NCBI RefSeq assembly: GCF_040947875.1
Contig: NZ_JBFRXN010000004.1
Span: 744,001 to 808,000, forward strand
DNA length: 64,000 nt
DNA from: Pseudomonas sp. MYb118
Lineage (GTDB): Bacteria > Pseudomonadota > Gammaproteobacteria > Pseudomonadales > Pseudomonadaceae
Direction: 5' to 3'
Below the pieces are notes generated by a model, which saw nothing but the letters and a program-made list of their open reading frames with translations, did no database searches and was not told where the DNA came from. The position numbers and the translations under genes were made by a program. Every line of letters starts with the position of its first letter. Position 1 is the stretch's first letter. Shown here one piece after another: positions 25,906-35,300 of this stretch.

Positions 25906-26790
25906 TCAGCGCGCCGGTTGTAGCTGCTCGATCATCCGCAGGCAGTGATTCAAGCCCGGCGACACATCACCGACGCGGCGGCTGAGGATGATCGGCGAGG
26001 TCGCGTTGTCTTCCAGCAGCGGCGTGAAGCCGATGTCGTCGCGGTGCAGCAGTTGCACCGAGGCGGGCACCAGGGTCACGCCGATGCCCGCACCCACCAG
26101 GCCGATGGCGGTTTGCAGTTCGTTGGTCCATTGCGCCACGTGGATGCTCACGCCCTGGGATTCGAACAGCGCAATGACATGGTCGGCGTAACTGGGGCGC
26201 GGATTGCCGGGGTAGAGCACGAAGGGCTCCTTGGCCAGCTCGCGCAGGCTGATGGGCGCGGCCAGCAGCGGATGGCCGGCGGGCAGGGCAGCGACCAGGC
26301 GGTCTTCGGTGAGGACGGTCTGGATGATCGCCGGGTCGTCGATGCGGATACGCCCGAAGCCGATGTCGATGCGCCCGGCCTTGAGCGCCTGCACCTGTTG
26401 CAGGGTGGTCATTTCCGACAAGCCGAGTTCCAGCTCCAGCGGTTCGCCGCTGCGCAGGCGGCGGATCAGCTCGGGTAATACGCCGTACAGGGTCGACGGC
26501 GCAAAACCGATGCCCAGCCAGGTCTTTTCCCCCAGGCCAATGCGCCGTGTGTTGTCGCAGACCTTGGCCAGTTGTTCGAGCAGCGCCGTTGAGTGTTCGT
26601 GGAAAAACCGCCCGGCGTCGGTCAGCTTCAGCGGTCGGCCACGTTCGAGCAGCAACACGCCCAACTCGTCTTCCAGTTGCTGGATCTGCCGGCTCAACGG
26701 CGGCTGGGCGATGTGCAACAGCTCGGCGGCGCGGGTGAAGTTGAGCGTTTGGGCCAGCACCTGGAAATAGCGCAGGTGACGCAGTTCCAT
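25906..26790 (-). CDS. catR: LysR-type activator of the catechol branch
   Basis: This 294-residue LTTR has an N-terminal helix-turn-helix (MELRHLRYFQVLAQTLNFTRAAELLHIAQPPLSRQIQQLE) and a co-inducer domain. The sequence is of the CatR/CatM/BenM type, which responds to cis,cis-muconate. ATG 26790 has GGAGGTCCC just upstream. It is divergent from catB across 128 bases holding an ATAC-N7-GTAT site, the recognition pattern of CatR/BenM. That arrangement is standard in pseudomonads and makes catB the target. Confidence 0.9.
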   Translation of the reverse strand: MELRHLRYFQVLAQTLNFTRAAELLHIAQPPLSRQIQQLEDELGVLLLERGRPLKLTDAGRFFHEHSTALLEQLAKVCDNTRRIGLGEKTWLGIGFAPSTLYGVLPELIRRLRSGEPLELELGLSEMTTLQQVQALKAGRIDIGFGRIRIDDPAIIQTVLTEDRLVAALPAGHPLLAAPISLRELAKEPFVLYPGNPRPSYADHVIALFESQGVSIHVAQWTNELQTAIGLVGAGIGVTLVPASVQLLHRDDIGFTPLLEDNATSPIILSRRVGDVSPGLNHCLRMIEQLQPAR

Positions 26791-26817
26791 GGGACCTCCG
26801 GAGGAATGTGTTTGGGC

Positions 26818-26856
26818 ATACCTATAAGGTATCAAGCCAGACCAATTCTATATTGG
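26818..26856. promoter_or_regulatory. CatR-type operator region between catR and catB
   Basis: ATACC-TATAA-GGTAT at 26818-26832 is a perfect dyad fitting the ATAC-N7-GTAT recognition site of CatR/BenM regulators. A second perfect dyad, CCAAT-TCTAT-ATTGG, lies at 26842-26856, 24 bases away centre to centre, and could be the activation site or overlap the promoter. The pair fits the usual LysR layout of one strong and one weak site. Confidence 0.75.
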
Positions 26857-26918
26857 CCTCAGGAAAAAAGCCGTACCAGAATCGGTTCCAGAACTTTAAG
26901 AACCTGACGGGTATTGAA

Positions 26919-28058
26919 ATGCTTTTATCTGCCATTGAGTCGATCGAGACGATCATCGTCGACCTGCCGACCATCCGCCCGCACAAGCTGGCCATGCACA
27001 CCATGCAGAACCAGACCCTGGTGATCATCCGCGTGCGTTGCGCCGACGGCATCGAAGGCATCGGCGAGTCCACCACCATCGGTGGCCTGGCCTACGGCAA
27101 CGAAAGCCCGGACAGCATCAAGACCAACATCGACACACATTTCGCACCGTTGTTGATTGGCCAGGACAGCGCCAACGTCAACGCGGCGATGTTGCGCCTG
27201 GAGCGCAGCATCCGTGGCAATACCTTCGCCAAGTCCGGCATCGAAACCGCGCTGCTCGACGCCCAGGGCAAACGCCTGGGCCTGCCGGTCAGCGAGCTGC
27301 TCGGTGGCCGCGTGCGTGACGCGCTGCCGGTGGCCTGGACCCTGGCCAGCGGCGACACCGCCAAGGACATCGCCGAAGCCGAGAAAATGCTCGACCTGCG
27401 CCGCCACCGCATCTTCAAGCTGAAAATCGGTGCCGGTGAAGTCAACCGCGACCTGGCCCACGTCATCGCCATCAAGAAGGCCCTGGGCGACCGCGCCAGC
27501 GTGCGCGTCGACGTCAACCAGGCCTGGGACGAAGCAGTGGCGCTGCGCGCTTGCCGGGTGCTGGGCAGCAACGGCATCGACCTGATCGAGCAGCCGATCT
27601 CGCGCAACAACCGCGCCGGCATGGCCCGTCTCAACGCCGTGAGCCCGGCACCGATCATGGCCGACGAGTCCATCGAGTGCGTGGAAGATGCCTTCAACCT
27701 GGCCCGCGAAGGCGCGGCCTCGGTGTTCGCCCTGAAAATCGCCAAGAACGGTGGCCCGCGTGCTGTGTTGCGCACCGCAGCCATCGCCGAATCGGCCGGC
27801 ATCGCCCTGTACGGCGGCACCATGCTCGAAGGTGGCCTGGGCACCGTGGCCTCGGCCCATGCCTTCGTCACCCTGAACAAACTGGCGTGGGACACCGAAC
27901 TGTTCGGCCCGCTGCTGCTGACCGAAGACATTCTCAGTGAACCGCTGGTGTACCGCGATTTCGAGCTGCACGTGCCGAAGACGCCGGGTCTGGGCCTGAG
28001 CCTGGATGAAGAACGCCTGGCGTTTTTCCGCCGCGACAAGACCATTCATTCAGCCTGA
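26919..28058 (+). CDS. catB: Muconate cycloisomerase
   Basis: This 379-residue enzyme of the enolase superfamily converts cis,cis-muconate to (+)-muconolactone in the ortho-cleavage pathway. Motifs are the KLKIGAGEV catalytic lysine pair near residue 168, metal-binding DVNQAWD, LIEQPIS and ADESI, and ALKIAKNGG near 270. Length agrees with CatB of P. putida (about 375). ATG 26919 has only a weak upstream purine stretch. It is first of catBCA; catC follows after 10 bases. Confidence 0.95.
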   Translation: MLLSAIESIETIIVDLPTIRPHKLAMHTMQNQTLVIIRVRCADGIEGIGESTTIGGLAYGNESPDSIKTNIDTHFAPLLIGQDSANVNAAMLRLERSIRGNTFAKSGIETALLDAQGKRLGLPVSELLGGRVRDALPVAWTLASGDTAKDIAEAEKMLDLRRHRIFKLKIGAGEVNRDLAHVIAIKKALGDRASVRVDVNQAWDEAVALRACRVLGSNGIDLIEQPISRNNRAGMARLNAVSPAPIMADESIECVEDAFNLAREGAASVFALKIAKNGGPRAVLRTAAIAESAGIALYGGTMLEGGLGTVASAHAFVTLNKLAWDTELFGPLLLTEDILSEPLVYRDFELHVPKTPGLGLSLDEERLAFFRRDKTIHSA

Positions 28059-28068
28059 GGAGAGCATT

Positions 28069-28359
28069 ATGCTGTTCCACGTAAAGATGACCGTGAATCT
28101 GCCGGTCGACATGAACCCCGAAGCGGCCGCCAAACTCAAGGCCGACGAAAAGGCCCTGGCCCAGCGCCTGCAAGAGCAGGGCAAGTGGCGCCACCTGTGG
28201 CGTATCGCCGGCCATTACGCCAACTACAGCGTGTTCGATGTCGACAGCGTCCAGGAACTGCATGATCTGTTGATGCAATTGCCGCTGTTCCCGTACATGG
28301 CCATCGAAGTCGATGCGTTGTGCCGCCATCCTTCTTCGATTCGTGACGACGACCGCTGA
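28069..28359 (+). CDS. catC: Muconolactone delta-isomerase
   Basis: The product is 96 residues, the normal CatC length, beginning MLFHVKMTVNLPVDM and containing LWRIAGHYANYSVFDVDS and LPLFPYMAIEV, all conserved in the family. The enzyme forms a decamer and moves the double bond of muconolactone to give 3-oxoadipate enol-lactone. A GAGGAG site lies before the ATG. It is second in catBCA. Confidence 0.95.
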   Translation: MLFHVKMTVNLPVDMNPEAAAKLKADEKALAQRLQEQGKWRHLWRIAGHYANYSVFDVDSVQELHDLLMQLPLFPYMAIEVDALCRHPSSIRDDDR

Positions 28360-28410
28360 GCCCAGCCTGCTCAGCCAGCTACGCCCATAATTACAAGATG
28401 AGGAACCCCC

Positions 28411-29340
28411 ATGAACGTCAAGATTTCCCACACTGCCCACGCCCAGAAATTTCTCGAAGACGCCAGCGGCCTGCTCAATGACGCCGGCAACCCGCGGGTC
28501 AAGGCGCTGATCTATCGTATCCTGCGCGACTCGGTGAACATCATCGAAGACCTCGCCGTGACCCCGGAAGAATTCTGGAAAGCGGTCAACTACCTCAACG
28601 TGCTGGGTGCACGCCAGGAAGCCGGGCTGGTGGTGGCCGGGCTGGGCCTGGAACATTACCTGGACATGCTGATGGACGCCGAAGACGAGCAGGCCGGCAA
28701 GTCCGGCGGCACCCCGCGCACCATCGAAGGCCCGCTGTACGTGGCCGGTGCGCCGCTGTCCGAGGGTGAGGCGCGCCTGGACGATGGCGTCGATCCGGGG
28801 GTGACCCTGTTCATGCAGGGCCGGGTGTTCAACACCGCCGGCGAACCGCTGGCCGGCGCGGTCGTCGACGTCTGGCACGCCAACACTGGCGGCACTTACT
28901 CGTACTTCGACACCACGCAATCGGAATTCAACCTGCGTCGCCGTATCGTCACCGATGCCGAGGGTCGTTATCGTTTCCGCAGCATCGTGCCGTCGGGCTA
29001 CGGCTGCCCGCCGGACGGTCCGACCCAGCAACTGCTCGACCAGTTGGGCCGCCACGGCCAGCGCCCGGCGCACATTCACTTCTTCATTTCGGCGCCGGAC
29101 CATCGCCACCTGACTACCCAGATCAACCTCGATGGCGACCAGTACCTGCACGACGATTTCGCCTACGCCACCCGCGACGAGCTGATCGCACAGATCACCT
29201 TCAGCGAAGACCCGGCGCGGGCAGCGGCGCACGGCGTCAGCGGGCGGTTTGCCGAGATCGACTTCGACTTCACCCTGCAATCCTCGGCGCAACCGCAAGA
29301 GCAGCAGCGGCATGAGCGGGTGCGTGCCCTCGAAGATTGA
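28411..29340 (+). CDS. catA: Catechol 1,2-dioxygenase
   Basis: This 309-residue intradiol dioxygenase cleaves catechol to cis,cis-muconate. The N-terminal helical dimer domain runs to about residue 100. The non-haem Fe(III) ligands are visible: Tyr in NTGGTYSYFD, Tyr in SGYGCPP, and two His in RPAHIHFF. A start site AGATGAGGAAC precedes ATG 28411. The gene order catBCA and the nearby benABC link benzoate oxidation to ring cleavage. A REP pair follows the stop. Confidence 0.96.
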   Translation: MNVKISHTAHAQKFLEDASGLLNDAGNPRVKALIYRILRDSVNIIEDLAVTPEEFWKAVNYLNVLGARQEAGLVVAGLGLEHYLDMLMDAEDEQAGKSGGTPRTIEGPLYVAGAPLSEGEARLDDGVDPGVTLFMQGRVFNTAGEPLAGAVVDVWHANTGGTYSYFDTTQSEFNLRRRIVTDAEGRYRFRSIVPSGYGCPPDGPTQQLLDQLGRHGQRPAHIHFFISAPDHRHLTTQINLDGDQYLHDDFAYATRDELIAQITFSEDPARAAAHGVSGRFAEIDFDFTLQSSAQPQEQQRHERVRALED

Positions 29341-29357
29341 TGGTGTAGCTGATGGTC

Positions 29358-29442
29358 TCATCGCGGGCAAGCCCGCTCCTACAGTGGACCGGTGTGAACA
29401 CGGAACGCCCCTGTAGGAGCGGGCTTGCCCGCGATGAGGCCA
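29358..29442. repeat. Inverted REP pair between catA and benR
   Basis: Reverse REP at 29359-29385 and forward REP at 29409-29440. Both carry the cgggcaagcccg core variant (gggcttgcccgc), different from the agcttgctc type elsewhere. It may end the catBCA transcript. Confidence 0.9.
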
Positions 29443-29524
29443 TATCAGCCACCGATCAGCCCACTGACACACCACCACCCCCATTGCCCTAGAATCAACC
29501 CCATAACAACAACCAGAGTGCCCG

Positions 29525-30481
29525 ATGATGCAAGCGCAACTACTCAGTCAGCGCAGCGCCGTGTTCGACCATGCCGACCCGTACGCGGTGTCCGGCTACG
29601 TCAACCAGCACGTCGGCAACCATTGCATCCTCATGCCCCGCAGCGGGCGGCCGCTGGCCAATCTCAACCACCGCAAATTCGCCAGCCTGGACCTGTGCCG
29701 CATCAGCTACGGCGCCAGTGTGCGGGTCACCTCCGGCGCGCTCGACAGCGTCTATCACCTGCAAGTGCTGTTGCGGGGCAACTGCCTGTGGCGCGGTCAC
29801 GGCCAGGAGCATTATTTCGCCCCGGGCGAGCTGCTGTTGATCAACCCCGACGACCCGGTGGACCTGACGTACTCCGACGACTGCGAAAAATTCATCCTCA
29901 AAGTGCCGACCGCGCTGCTCGAATCGGTGTGCGACGAGCAGCGCTGGCGGTATCCGGGGCAGGGCGTGCGGTTCGTCGAGAACCGCTACCAGCTCGACAC
30001 ACTGGAAGGGTTTGTCGGCCTGCTGGCGATGATCTGCCAGGAAGCCGAAGCCAGCCAGCCGATGCCCAGGGTGCAAGAGCACTACGCGCAGATCATCGTC
30101 AGCAAGATGCTTGGCCTGATGCGCACCAACGTCAGCCGCGGCGACATCGACGCCCACACCGCCAGCTTCGACGCCATCGCCGACTACATCGCCCGGCACT
30201 TGAAGCACGACCTCGACAGCGAAGCGCTGGCACGCCAGGCGCACATGAGCGTGCGTTCGCTGTACGGCCTGTTCGAGCGCAACGCCGCCACCACGCCGAA
30301 AAACTACATCCGCCAAATGCGCCTGGAGCGCATCCACGCCTGCCTGAGTGACCCGACCTGCAACGTGCGCAACGTCACCGAAGTGGCGATGGACTACGGC
30401 TTCCTGCACCTGGGCCGGTTCGCCGACAGCTACCGCAAACAGTTCGGCGAATTGCCGTCCGACACCCTCAAGCGCCGTTGA
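29525..30481 (+). CDS. benR: AraC/XylS-family activator of benzoate genes
   Basis: This 318-residue regulator equals P. putida BenR in length. The N-terminal half is the AraC_binding_2-like effector domain (GYVNQHVGNHCILMP, then LANLNHRKFASLDLCRISYG). The C-terminal double helix-turn-helix includes SEALARQAHMSVRSLYGLFE and VTEVAMDYGFLHLGRFADSYRKQFG. It binds benzoate and activates benABCD. Two perfect XylS-type boxes lie directly downstream of the gene and upstream of benA. Either ATG (29525 or 29528) is possible. Confidence 0.93.
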   Translation: MMQAQLLSQRSAVFDHADPYAVSGYVNQHVGNHCILMPRSGRPLANLNHRKFASLDLCRISYGASVRVTSGALDSVYHLQVLLRGNCLWRGHGQEHYFAPGELLLINPDDPVDLTYSDDCEKFILKVPTALLESVCDEQRWRYPGQGVRFVENRYQLDTLEGFVGLLAMICQEAEASQPMPRVQEHYAQIIVSKMLGLMRTNVSRGDIDAHTASFDAIADYIARHLKHDLDSEALARQAHMSVRSLYGLFERNAATTPKNYIRQMRLERIHACLSDPTCNVRNVTEVAMDYGFLHLGRFADSYRKQFGELPSDTLKRR

Positions 30482-30491
30482 ACAACGACCC

Positions 30492-30527
30492 TGCACAAAA
30501 CGGATAAAGGTCTGCACCCCGCGGATA
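30492..30527 (+). promoter_or_regulatory. Two BenR/XylS boxes upstream of benA
   Basis: TGCA-CAAAAC-GGATA at 30492-30506 and TGCA-CCCCGC-GGATA at 30513-30527 both match TGCA-N6-GGNTA exactly and repeat with a 21-base step. This is the known operator of the XylS/BenR group. The second box should overlap the -35 region; TAGCAT near 30549 may be the -10. The start codon of benA is 63 bases farther. Confidence 0.92.
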
Positions 30528-30590
30528 GTCCACCCCATTGCCCCGTCCTAGCATGACCCTGCCTGAACAATAACAATGGAGGCGGCGGCC

Positions 30591-31955
30591 ATGACCCTGC
30601 GACCCGAATACCTTCACGCCTTGCTGGAAGACGACCCCGAACAAGGCGTTTATCGCTGCAAGCGCGAGATGTTCACCGACCCGCGCCTGTTCGACCTGGA
30701 GATGCAGCACATCTTCGAAGGCAACTGGCTGTACCTGGCGCACGAAAGCCAGATCCCCAACGTCAACGATTTCTACACCACCACGATGGGGCGCCAGTCG
30801 ATCTTCATCGCGCGCAACAAGGACGGGGTGCTCAATGCCTTCATCAACGCCTGCAGCCATCGCGGCGCGACCCTGTGCCGGCACAAGTCCGGCAACAAAA
30901 GCTCCTACACCTGCCCGTTCCACGGCTGGACGTTCAACAACTCCGGCAAGCTGCTCAAGGTCAAGGACCCGGCCAACGCCGGCTACCCGTCGAGCTTCAA
31001 CTGCGAAGGCTCCCACGACCTGACCCGCGTCGCGCGTTTCGAATCCTACCGGGGCTTCCTGTTCGGCAGCCTCAAGGCCGATGTGCCACCGCTGGTGGAG
31101 CACCTCGGTGAGTCGGCGAAGATCATCGACATGATCGTCGACCAGTCCGCCGATGGCCTGGAAGTGCTGCGCGGCTCCTCCAGCTACATCTACGAAGGCA
31201 ACTGGAAACTCACCGCGGAGAACGGCGCCGACGGTTACCACGTCAGCTCCGTGCACTGGAACTACGCCGCCACCCAGAACCAGCGCAAGCAGCGCGAGGC
31301 CGGCGACAGCAACCCGACCATGAGCGCCGGCAGCTGGGCCAAGCAGGGTGGCGGTTTCTACTCCTTCGACAAGGGCCACATGCTGCTCTGGACCCGTTGG
31401 GCCAACCCCGAGGATCGCCCGCTGTACGAGCGTCGCGATGAGCTGGCGCAAGACTTCGGCCAGGCGCGCGCCGACTGGATGATCGAGAACTCGCGCAACC
31501 TGTGCCTGTACCCCAACGTGTACCTGATGGACCAGTTCAGCTCGCAGATCCGCATCGCCCGGCCGATCTCGGTGGACCGCACGGAAATCACCATCTACTG
31601 CATCGCGCCCAAGGGCGAGAGCGACCATGCCCGGGCCAGCCGCATTCGTCAGTACGAGGACTTCTTCAACGTCAGCGGCATGGCCACGCCGGACGATCTG
31701 GAAGAATTCCGCTCCTGCCAGACCAGCTACCAGGGCAGCGTCACCACCTGGAACGACATGTCTCGTGGCGCGGAACACTGGATCGAAGGCGCCGACGAGG
31801 CGGCGAAGGAAATCGACCTGCACCCGCTGCTCAGTGGCGTGCGCACCGAGGACGAAGGACTGTTCGTGCTGCAACACAAATACTGGCAGCAGACCATGCT
31901 CAAGGCGTTGGCCGCCGAGCAGTCGCAACGGATCGCCGTGGAGGATGTGCAATGA
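30591..31955 (+). CDS. benA: Benzoate 1,2-dioxygenase, large (alpha) subunit
   Basis: This 454-residue Rieske oxygenase subunit has the 2Fe-2S site C-x-H in ACSHRG and C-x2-H in TCPFHGW. The mononuclear iron ligands are Asp/His/His in [15 protein letters not shown] and a distal Asp near NVYLMDQ. With BenB and BenC it adds O2 to benzoate, giving the cis-1,2-dihydrodiol acid. ATG 30591 is preferred over 30576 because GGAGG lies 11 bases upstream. The stop overlaps the benB start (ATGA). Confidence 0.96.
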   Translation: MTLRPEYLHALLEDDPEQGVYRCKREMFTDPRLFDLEMQHIFEGNWLYLAHESQIPNVNDFYTTTMGRQSIFIARNKDGVLNAFINACSHRGATLCRHKSGNKSSYTCPFHGWTFNNSGKLLKVKDPANAGYPSSFNCEGSHDLTRVARFESYRGFLFGSLKADVPPLVEHLGESAKIIDMIVDQSADGLEVLRGSSSYIYEGNWKLTAENGADGYHVSSVHWNYAATQNQRKQREAGDSNPTMSAGSWAKQGGGFYSFDKGHMLLWTRWANPEDRPLYERRDELAQDFGQARADWMIENSRNLCLYPNVYLMDQFSSQIRIARPISVDRTEITIYCIAPKGESDHARASRIRQYEDFFNVSGMATPDDLEEFRSCQTSYQGSVTTWNDMSRGAEHWIEGADEAAKEIDLHPLLSGVRTEDEGLFVLQHKYWQQTMLKALAAEQSQRIAVEDVQ

Positions 31956-32440
31956 ACATTTCCTACGACAGCGTGCGCGATTTTCTCTACCGCGAAGCCC
32001 GTTATCTCGATGATCGGCAATGGGACGAATGGCTGGAACTGTACGCCGCCGACGCAACGTTCTGGATGCCATCCTGGGATGACAACGACGAGTTGACCGA
32101 AGACCCGCAGCGGGAAATCTCGCTGATCTGGTACGGCAACCGCACCGGCCTTGAAGACCGCATCTTCCGCATCAAGACCGAGCGCTCCAGCGCCAGCGTG
32201 CCGGACACCCGCACCTCGCACAACATCAGCAACATCGAGCTGCTGGAACAGGCCGACGGCCTGTGCAAGGTGCGCTGCAACTGGCACACCCTGAGCTTTC
32301 GCTACAAGACCGTCGACAGCTACTTCGGCAGCAGCTTCTACACCCTCGACATGCGCGGCGAAAACCCGCTGATCAGGGCCAAGAAAGTGATCCTGAAGAA
32401 CGATTACGTTCGCCAGGTCATTGATGTTTATCACTTGTGA
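31952..32440 (+). CDS. benB: Benzoate 1,2-dioxygenase, small (beta) subunit
   Basis: The 162-residue product has the NTF2-like fold of Rieske oxygenase beta subunits: [32 protein letters not shown] near the start and [17 protein letters not shown] at the end. It builds the alpha3beta3 oxygenase with BenA and has no cofactor. It overlaps benA by four bases; benC follows after 10. Confidence 0.96.
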   Translation: MNISYDSVRDFLYREARYLDDRQWDEWLELYAADATFWMPSWDDNDELTEDPQREISLIWYGNRTGLEDRIFRIKTERSSASVPDTRTSHNISNIELLEQADGLCKVRCNWHTLSFRYKTVDSYFGSSFYTLDMRGENPLIRAKKVILKNDYVRQVIDVYHL

Positions 32441-32450
32441 GGGCGACGTC

Positions 32451-33464
32451 ATGACTCATTCCATCGCATTGAATTTCGAAGACGGCGTCACCCGTTTCAT
32501 CGACGCCGCTGCCGGCGAAACCGTGGCCGATGCCGCCTATCGCCAGGGCATCAACATTCCGCTGGACTGCCGCGACGGCGCCTGCGGCACCTGCAAGTGT
32601 TTTGCCGAGGCCGGCCGCTATGACCTGGGCGAGGACTACATCGAAGACGCCCTCAGCGCCGAAGAGGCCGAGAAGGGCTTCGTGCTGACCTGCCAGATGC
32701 GCGCGCAGAGCGATTGCGTGGTGCGGGTGCCGACGTCTTCCGAGGTCTGCCGCACTCGCCAGGCCAGTTTCGAGGCGACCATCAGCGCCGTGCGCCAGTT
32801 GTCCGACAGCACCATCGCTTTGTCGATCAAGGGCGAGGCCCTGAGCAAACTGGCGTTCCTGCCGGGGCAGTACGTGAACCTCGGGGTACCCGGCAGCGAA
32901 CAGAGCCGCGCCTACTCGTTCAGCTCGTTGCAGCGCGACGGCGAAGTGAGTTTCCTGATCCGCAACGTACCGGGCGGCCTGATGAGCAGCTTCCTCACCG
33001 GCATGGCCAAGGCCGGCGACCACATGCGCCTGGCCGGCCCCCTGGGCAGCTTTTACCTGCGCGACATTCGCCGGCCGTTGCTGCTGTTGGCCGGTGGCAC
33101 GGGCCTGGCGCCGTTCACCGCGATGCTGGAGAAAATCGCCGAGCAGGGCAGTGTTCATCCGTTGCACCTGATCTACGGCGTGACCCACGACTCGGACCTG
33201 GTGGAACTCGATCGCCTGCAAGCCTTCGCCGCGCGCATCCCCAACTTCACCTACAGCACCTGCGTGGCCAGCCCCGACAGTGCGCATCCGCTCAAGGGCT
33301 ACGTGACCCAGCACATCGAACCCGGTCACCTCAATGACGGCGACGTCGACGTCTACCTGTGCGGCCCGCCGCCGATGGTCGAGGCGGTGAGCAAATACAT
33401 CGGCGAGCAGGGCATCACCCCGGCGAACTTCTACTACGAGAAGTTCGCGGCCAGCGCGGCGTAA
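32451..33464 (+). CDS. benC: Benzoate 1,2-dioxygenase electron-transfer component
   Basis: This 337-residue reductase carries an N-terminal plant-type ferredoxin (C-x4-C-x2-C in DCRDGACGTCKC and the fourth Cys in VLTCQM), an FAD domain (GQYVNLGVP, RAYSFSS) and an NADH domain (AGGTGLAPFTAML, YLCGPPPMV). It passes electrons from NADH to BenAB. ATG 32451 fits the family start (MTHSIALNFEDG); the in-frame ATG 30 bases upstream lies within benB. A block of REPs, not the usual short gap, separates it from benD. Confidence 0.95.
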   Translation: MTHSIALNFEDGVTRFIDAAAGETVADAAYRQGINIPLDCRDGACGTCKCFAEAGRYDLGEDYIEDALSAEEAEKGFVLTCQMRAQSDCVVRVPTSSEVCRTRQASFEATISAVRQLSDSTIALSIKGEALSKLAFLPGQYVNLGVPGSEQSRAYSFSSLQRDGEVSFLIRNVPGGLMSSFLTGMAKAGDHMRLAGPLGSFYLRDIRRPLLLLAGGTGLAPFTAMLEKIAEQGSVHPLHLIYGVTHDSDLVELDRLQAFAARIPNFTYSTCVASPDSAHPLKGYVTQHIEPGHLNDGDVDVYLCGPPPMVEAVSKYIGEQGITPANFYYEKFAASAA

Positions 33465-33480
33465 CTGAACCGCCCCAACC

Positions 33481-33715
33481 CCCTGTAGGAGCGAGCTTGC
33501 TCGCGATGGCGGTGGACCAGCCAACATCAATGTCGCTGACCCACCGCACCCCCTGTAGGAGCGAGCTTGCTCGCGAAAGCGGTGGCCCAGTCAACATCAA
33601 TGTCGCTGACCCACCGCACCCCCTGTAGGAGCGAGCATGCTCGCGATAGCGGTGGACCAGTCAACATTGATATCGCCTGACCCACCGCTTTCGCGAGCAA
33701 GCCCGCTCCCACAGT
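33481..33715. repeat. REP block inside the ben operon
   Basis: Three forward REPs repeat at about 33484, 33552 and 33620 (68-base step, spacers caacatcaatgtcgctgacc), followed by one reverse copy at 33687-33714. They fill the benC-benD gap. Because benD has no other evident promoter, this structure may tune the amount of benD message or the stability of the upstream part. Confidence 0.93.
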
Positions 33716-33750
33716 TGACCGTGTCGAATTTGAAGTTTGTGGGAGTACAC

Positions 33751-34524
33751 ATGAACCGTTTCCAAGAAAAAGTCGCGTTGATCACCGGCGCCGCCCAGGG
33801 CATCGGTCGCCGGGTCGCCGAACGCATGGCCGCAGAAGGCGCCCGCCTGATCCTGGTGGACCGCTCCGATCTGGTATTCGAGGTGCAACAGCAACTGGCC
33901 GCCCGGTGCCAGGTGCTGGCCCTGACCGCCGACCTCGAACAATACGAGGAATGCAGCCGCGTCATGCAAACCGCCGTCGAGCGTTTCGGCCGGCTCGATG
34001 TGCTGGTGAACAACGTCGGCGGCACCATCTGGGCCAAGCCGTTCGAGCACTACCAGGCGCCGCAGATCGAGGCCGAGGTGCGGCGTTCGCTGTTCCCCAC
34101 CCTGTGGTGTTGCCACGCGGCGCTGCCGTTCATGCTGGAGCAGGGCAGCGGGGCGATCGTCAATGTGTCGTCCATCGCCACCCGCAGTGTCAACCGGGTG
34201 CCGTACGGCGCGGCGAAGGGCGGAGTCAATGCGTTGACCGCGTGCCTGGCGTTCGAAACCGCCGGGCGCGGGGTGCGGGTCAATGCCACGGCGCCGGGCG
34301 GCACCGAAGCGCCGCCACGGGTGATCCCGCGCAACAGCGCCGAGCAAAGCGCGCAGGAAAAGATCTGGTACCAGCAGATCGTCGACCAGACCCTGGACAG
34401 CAGCCTGATGAAGCGTTACGGCTCGTTGGATGAACAGGCGGGGGCGATTCTGTTTCTGGCCAGTGACGAGGCGTCGTATATCACCGGCGTGACCCTGCCG
34501 GTCGGCGGCGGCGATCTCGGGTGA
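33751..34524 (+). CDS. benD: Benzoate cis-diol dehydrogenase
   Basis: This 257-residue short-chain dehydrogenase oxidises and decarboxylates the dihydrodiol acid to catechol with NAD+. Motifs: coenzyme site TGAAQGIG, VNNVGG, catalytic Ser-Tyr-Lys (NVSSIA; PYGAAKGG) and the ending GVTLPVGGGDLG. The Thr-Ala-rich SDR layout and the 1,6-dihydroxycyclohexadiene carboxylate subfamily match. ATG 33751 lies after GTGGGAGTACAC. Its stop is 1 base from the convergent Nudix gene. No benK, benE or benF transporter follows. Confidence 0.93.
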   Translation: MNRFQEKVALITGAAQGIGRRVAERMAAEGARLILVDRSDLVFEVQQQLAARCQVLALTADLEQYEECSRVMQTAVERFGRLDVLVNNVGGTIWAKPFEHYQAPQIEAEVRRSLFPTLWCCHAALPFMLEQGSGAIVNVSSIATRSVNRVPYGAAKGGVNALTACLAFETAGRGVRVNATAPGGTEAPPRVIPRNSAEQSAQEKIWYQQIVDQTLDSSLMKRYGSLDEQAGAILFLASDEASYITGVTLPVGGGDLG

Positions 34525-34525
34525 A

Positions 34526-34888
34526 TTACAGGCGCCGCTGGAACGCCTTGACGATTTTCAGCGTGGCCTCGCTGGTGTCCAGGTTCTGCACGGCGTTCAG
34601 CGGGTACCACTGGCAGTCGAAGATTTCATTCAGTGGGCGCGCTTCATCCAAGTTCAACACCGACGCCTCGAACACGTGGTGTCGGGTGTTGCCGGCTTCG
34701 AGCTGCATCATGTACAGCACATCATCGACGGCCAGGCCGGTTTCTTCCTGCAGTTCACGCGCGGCCGCCCCGGCGTGGGTCTCGCCACACTCGACCTTTC
34801 CACCGGGCAGGGTCCAGCGACTCCTGGGCTTGCGCACCAGAAGAATGTGCTGATCCCGCTCGCAAATGACGGTTGCGCGTACTTTCAT
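34526..34888 (-). CDS. Nudix hydrolase
   Basis: This 120-residue protein has a complete Nudix box G-x5-E-x7-RE-U-x-EE-x-G-U, seen as GKVECGETHAGAAARELQEETGL near residues 30-52. It should hydrolyse a nucleoside diphosphate derivative with Mg2+. The strand before the box (ILLVRKPRSRWTLPGG) resembles MutT/NUDT15-like sanitising enzymes, but substrate cannot be assigned. Confidence 0.88.
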   Translation of the reverse strand: MKVRATVICERDQHILLVRKPRSRWTLPGGKVECGETHAGAAARELQEETGLAVDDVLYMMQLEAGNTRHHVFEASVLNLDEARPLNEIFDCQWYPLNAVQNLDTSEATLKIVKAFQRRL

Positions 34889-35109
34889 GTGTTACCTGAT
34901 AGCCCTTAGCCACGTTTTTGTAATAAAAATGCAATATCCAGGCCGAGGCCCGTTTTCCGGGGCTTGTAGGGGTTTTGAGGTGCGCCTTTGCTGAAAAGTG
35001 CGATCGAATGTTGGATTTCTGACACGACGTCTGGTCGATAAGGGGGCGGGAACTGGGTGTAAGGTAGGCGGGTCAGTTCAGAAAGACGCGACAGAAACGG
35101 AGGTGGCTT

Positions 35110-35292
35110 ATGAGCGTTCCGATGCTGAACAAGATGCACATGAACGGCTATGACGTGGTCAGCGTGAACAACGGCCCTTGGCGGGTCTGTACCCAGTGCG
35201 ACCGGCTGGGGGCCTTTGACAGCCGGGAAGAGGCGCTGGCGTTTGCGGCGTCGTTGCCGGGGTACAAGGCGCGTTCGAAGAAAAATCAGTGA
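35110..35292 (+). CDS. Small protein of unknown function
   Basis: This 60-residue protein (MSVPMLNKMHMNGYDVVSVN, then NGPWRVCTQCDRLGAFDSRE) has a CxxC pair and a C-terminal basic tail. GGAGGTGGCTT before the ATG is a strong ribosome site. The short beta-beta-alpha pattern with SREEALAFAASLPG resembles DUF2188-like proteins. Function unknown. Confidence 0.6.
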   Translation: MSVPMLNKMHMNGYDVVSVNNGPWRVCTQCDRLGAFDSREEALAFAASLPGYKARSKKNQ

Positions 35293-35300
35293 CCCGTGAC

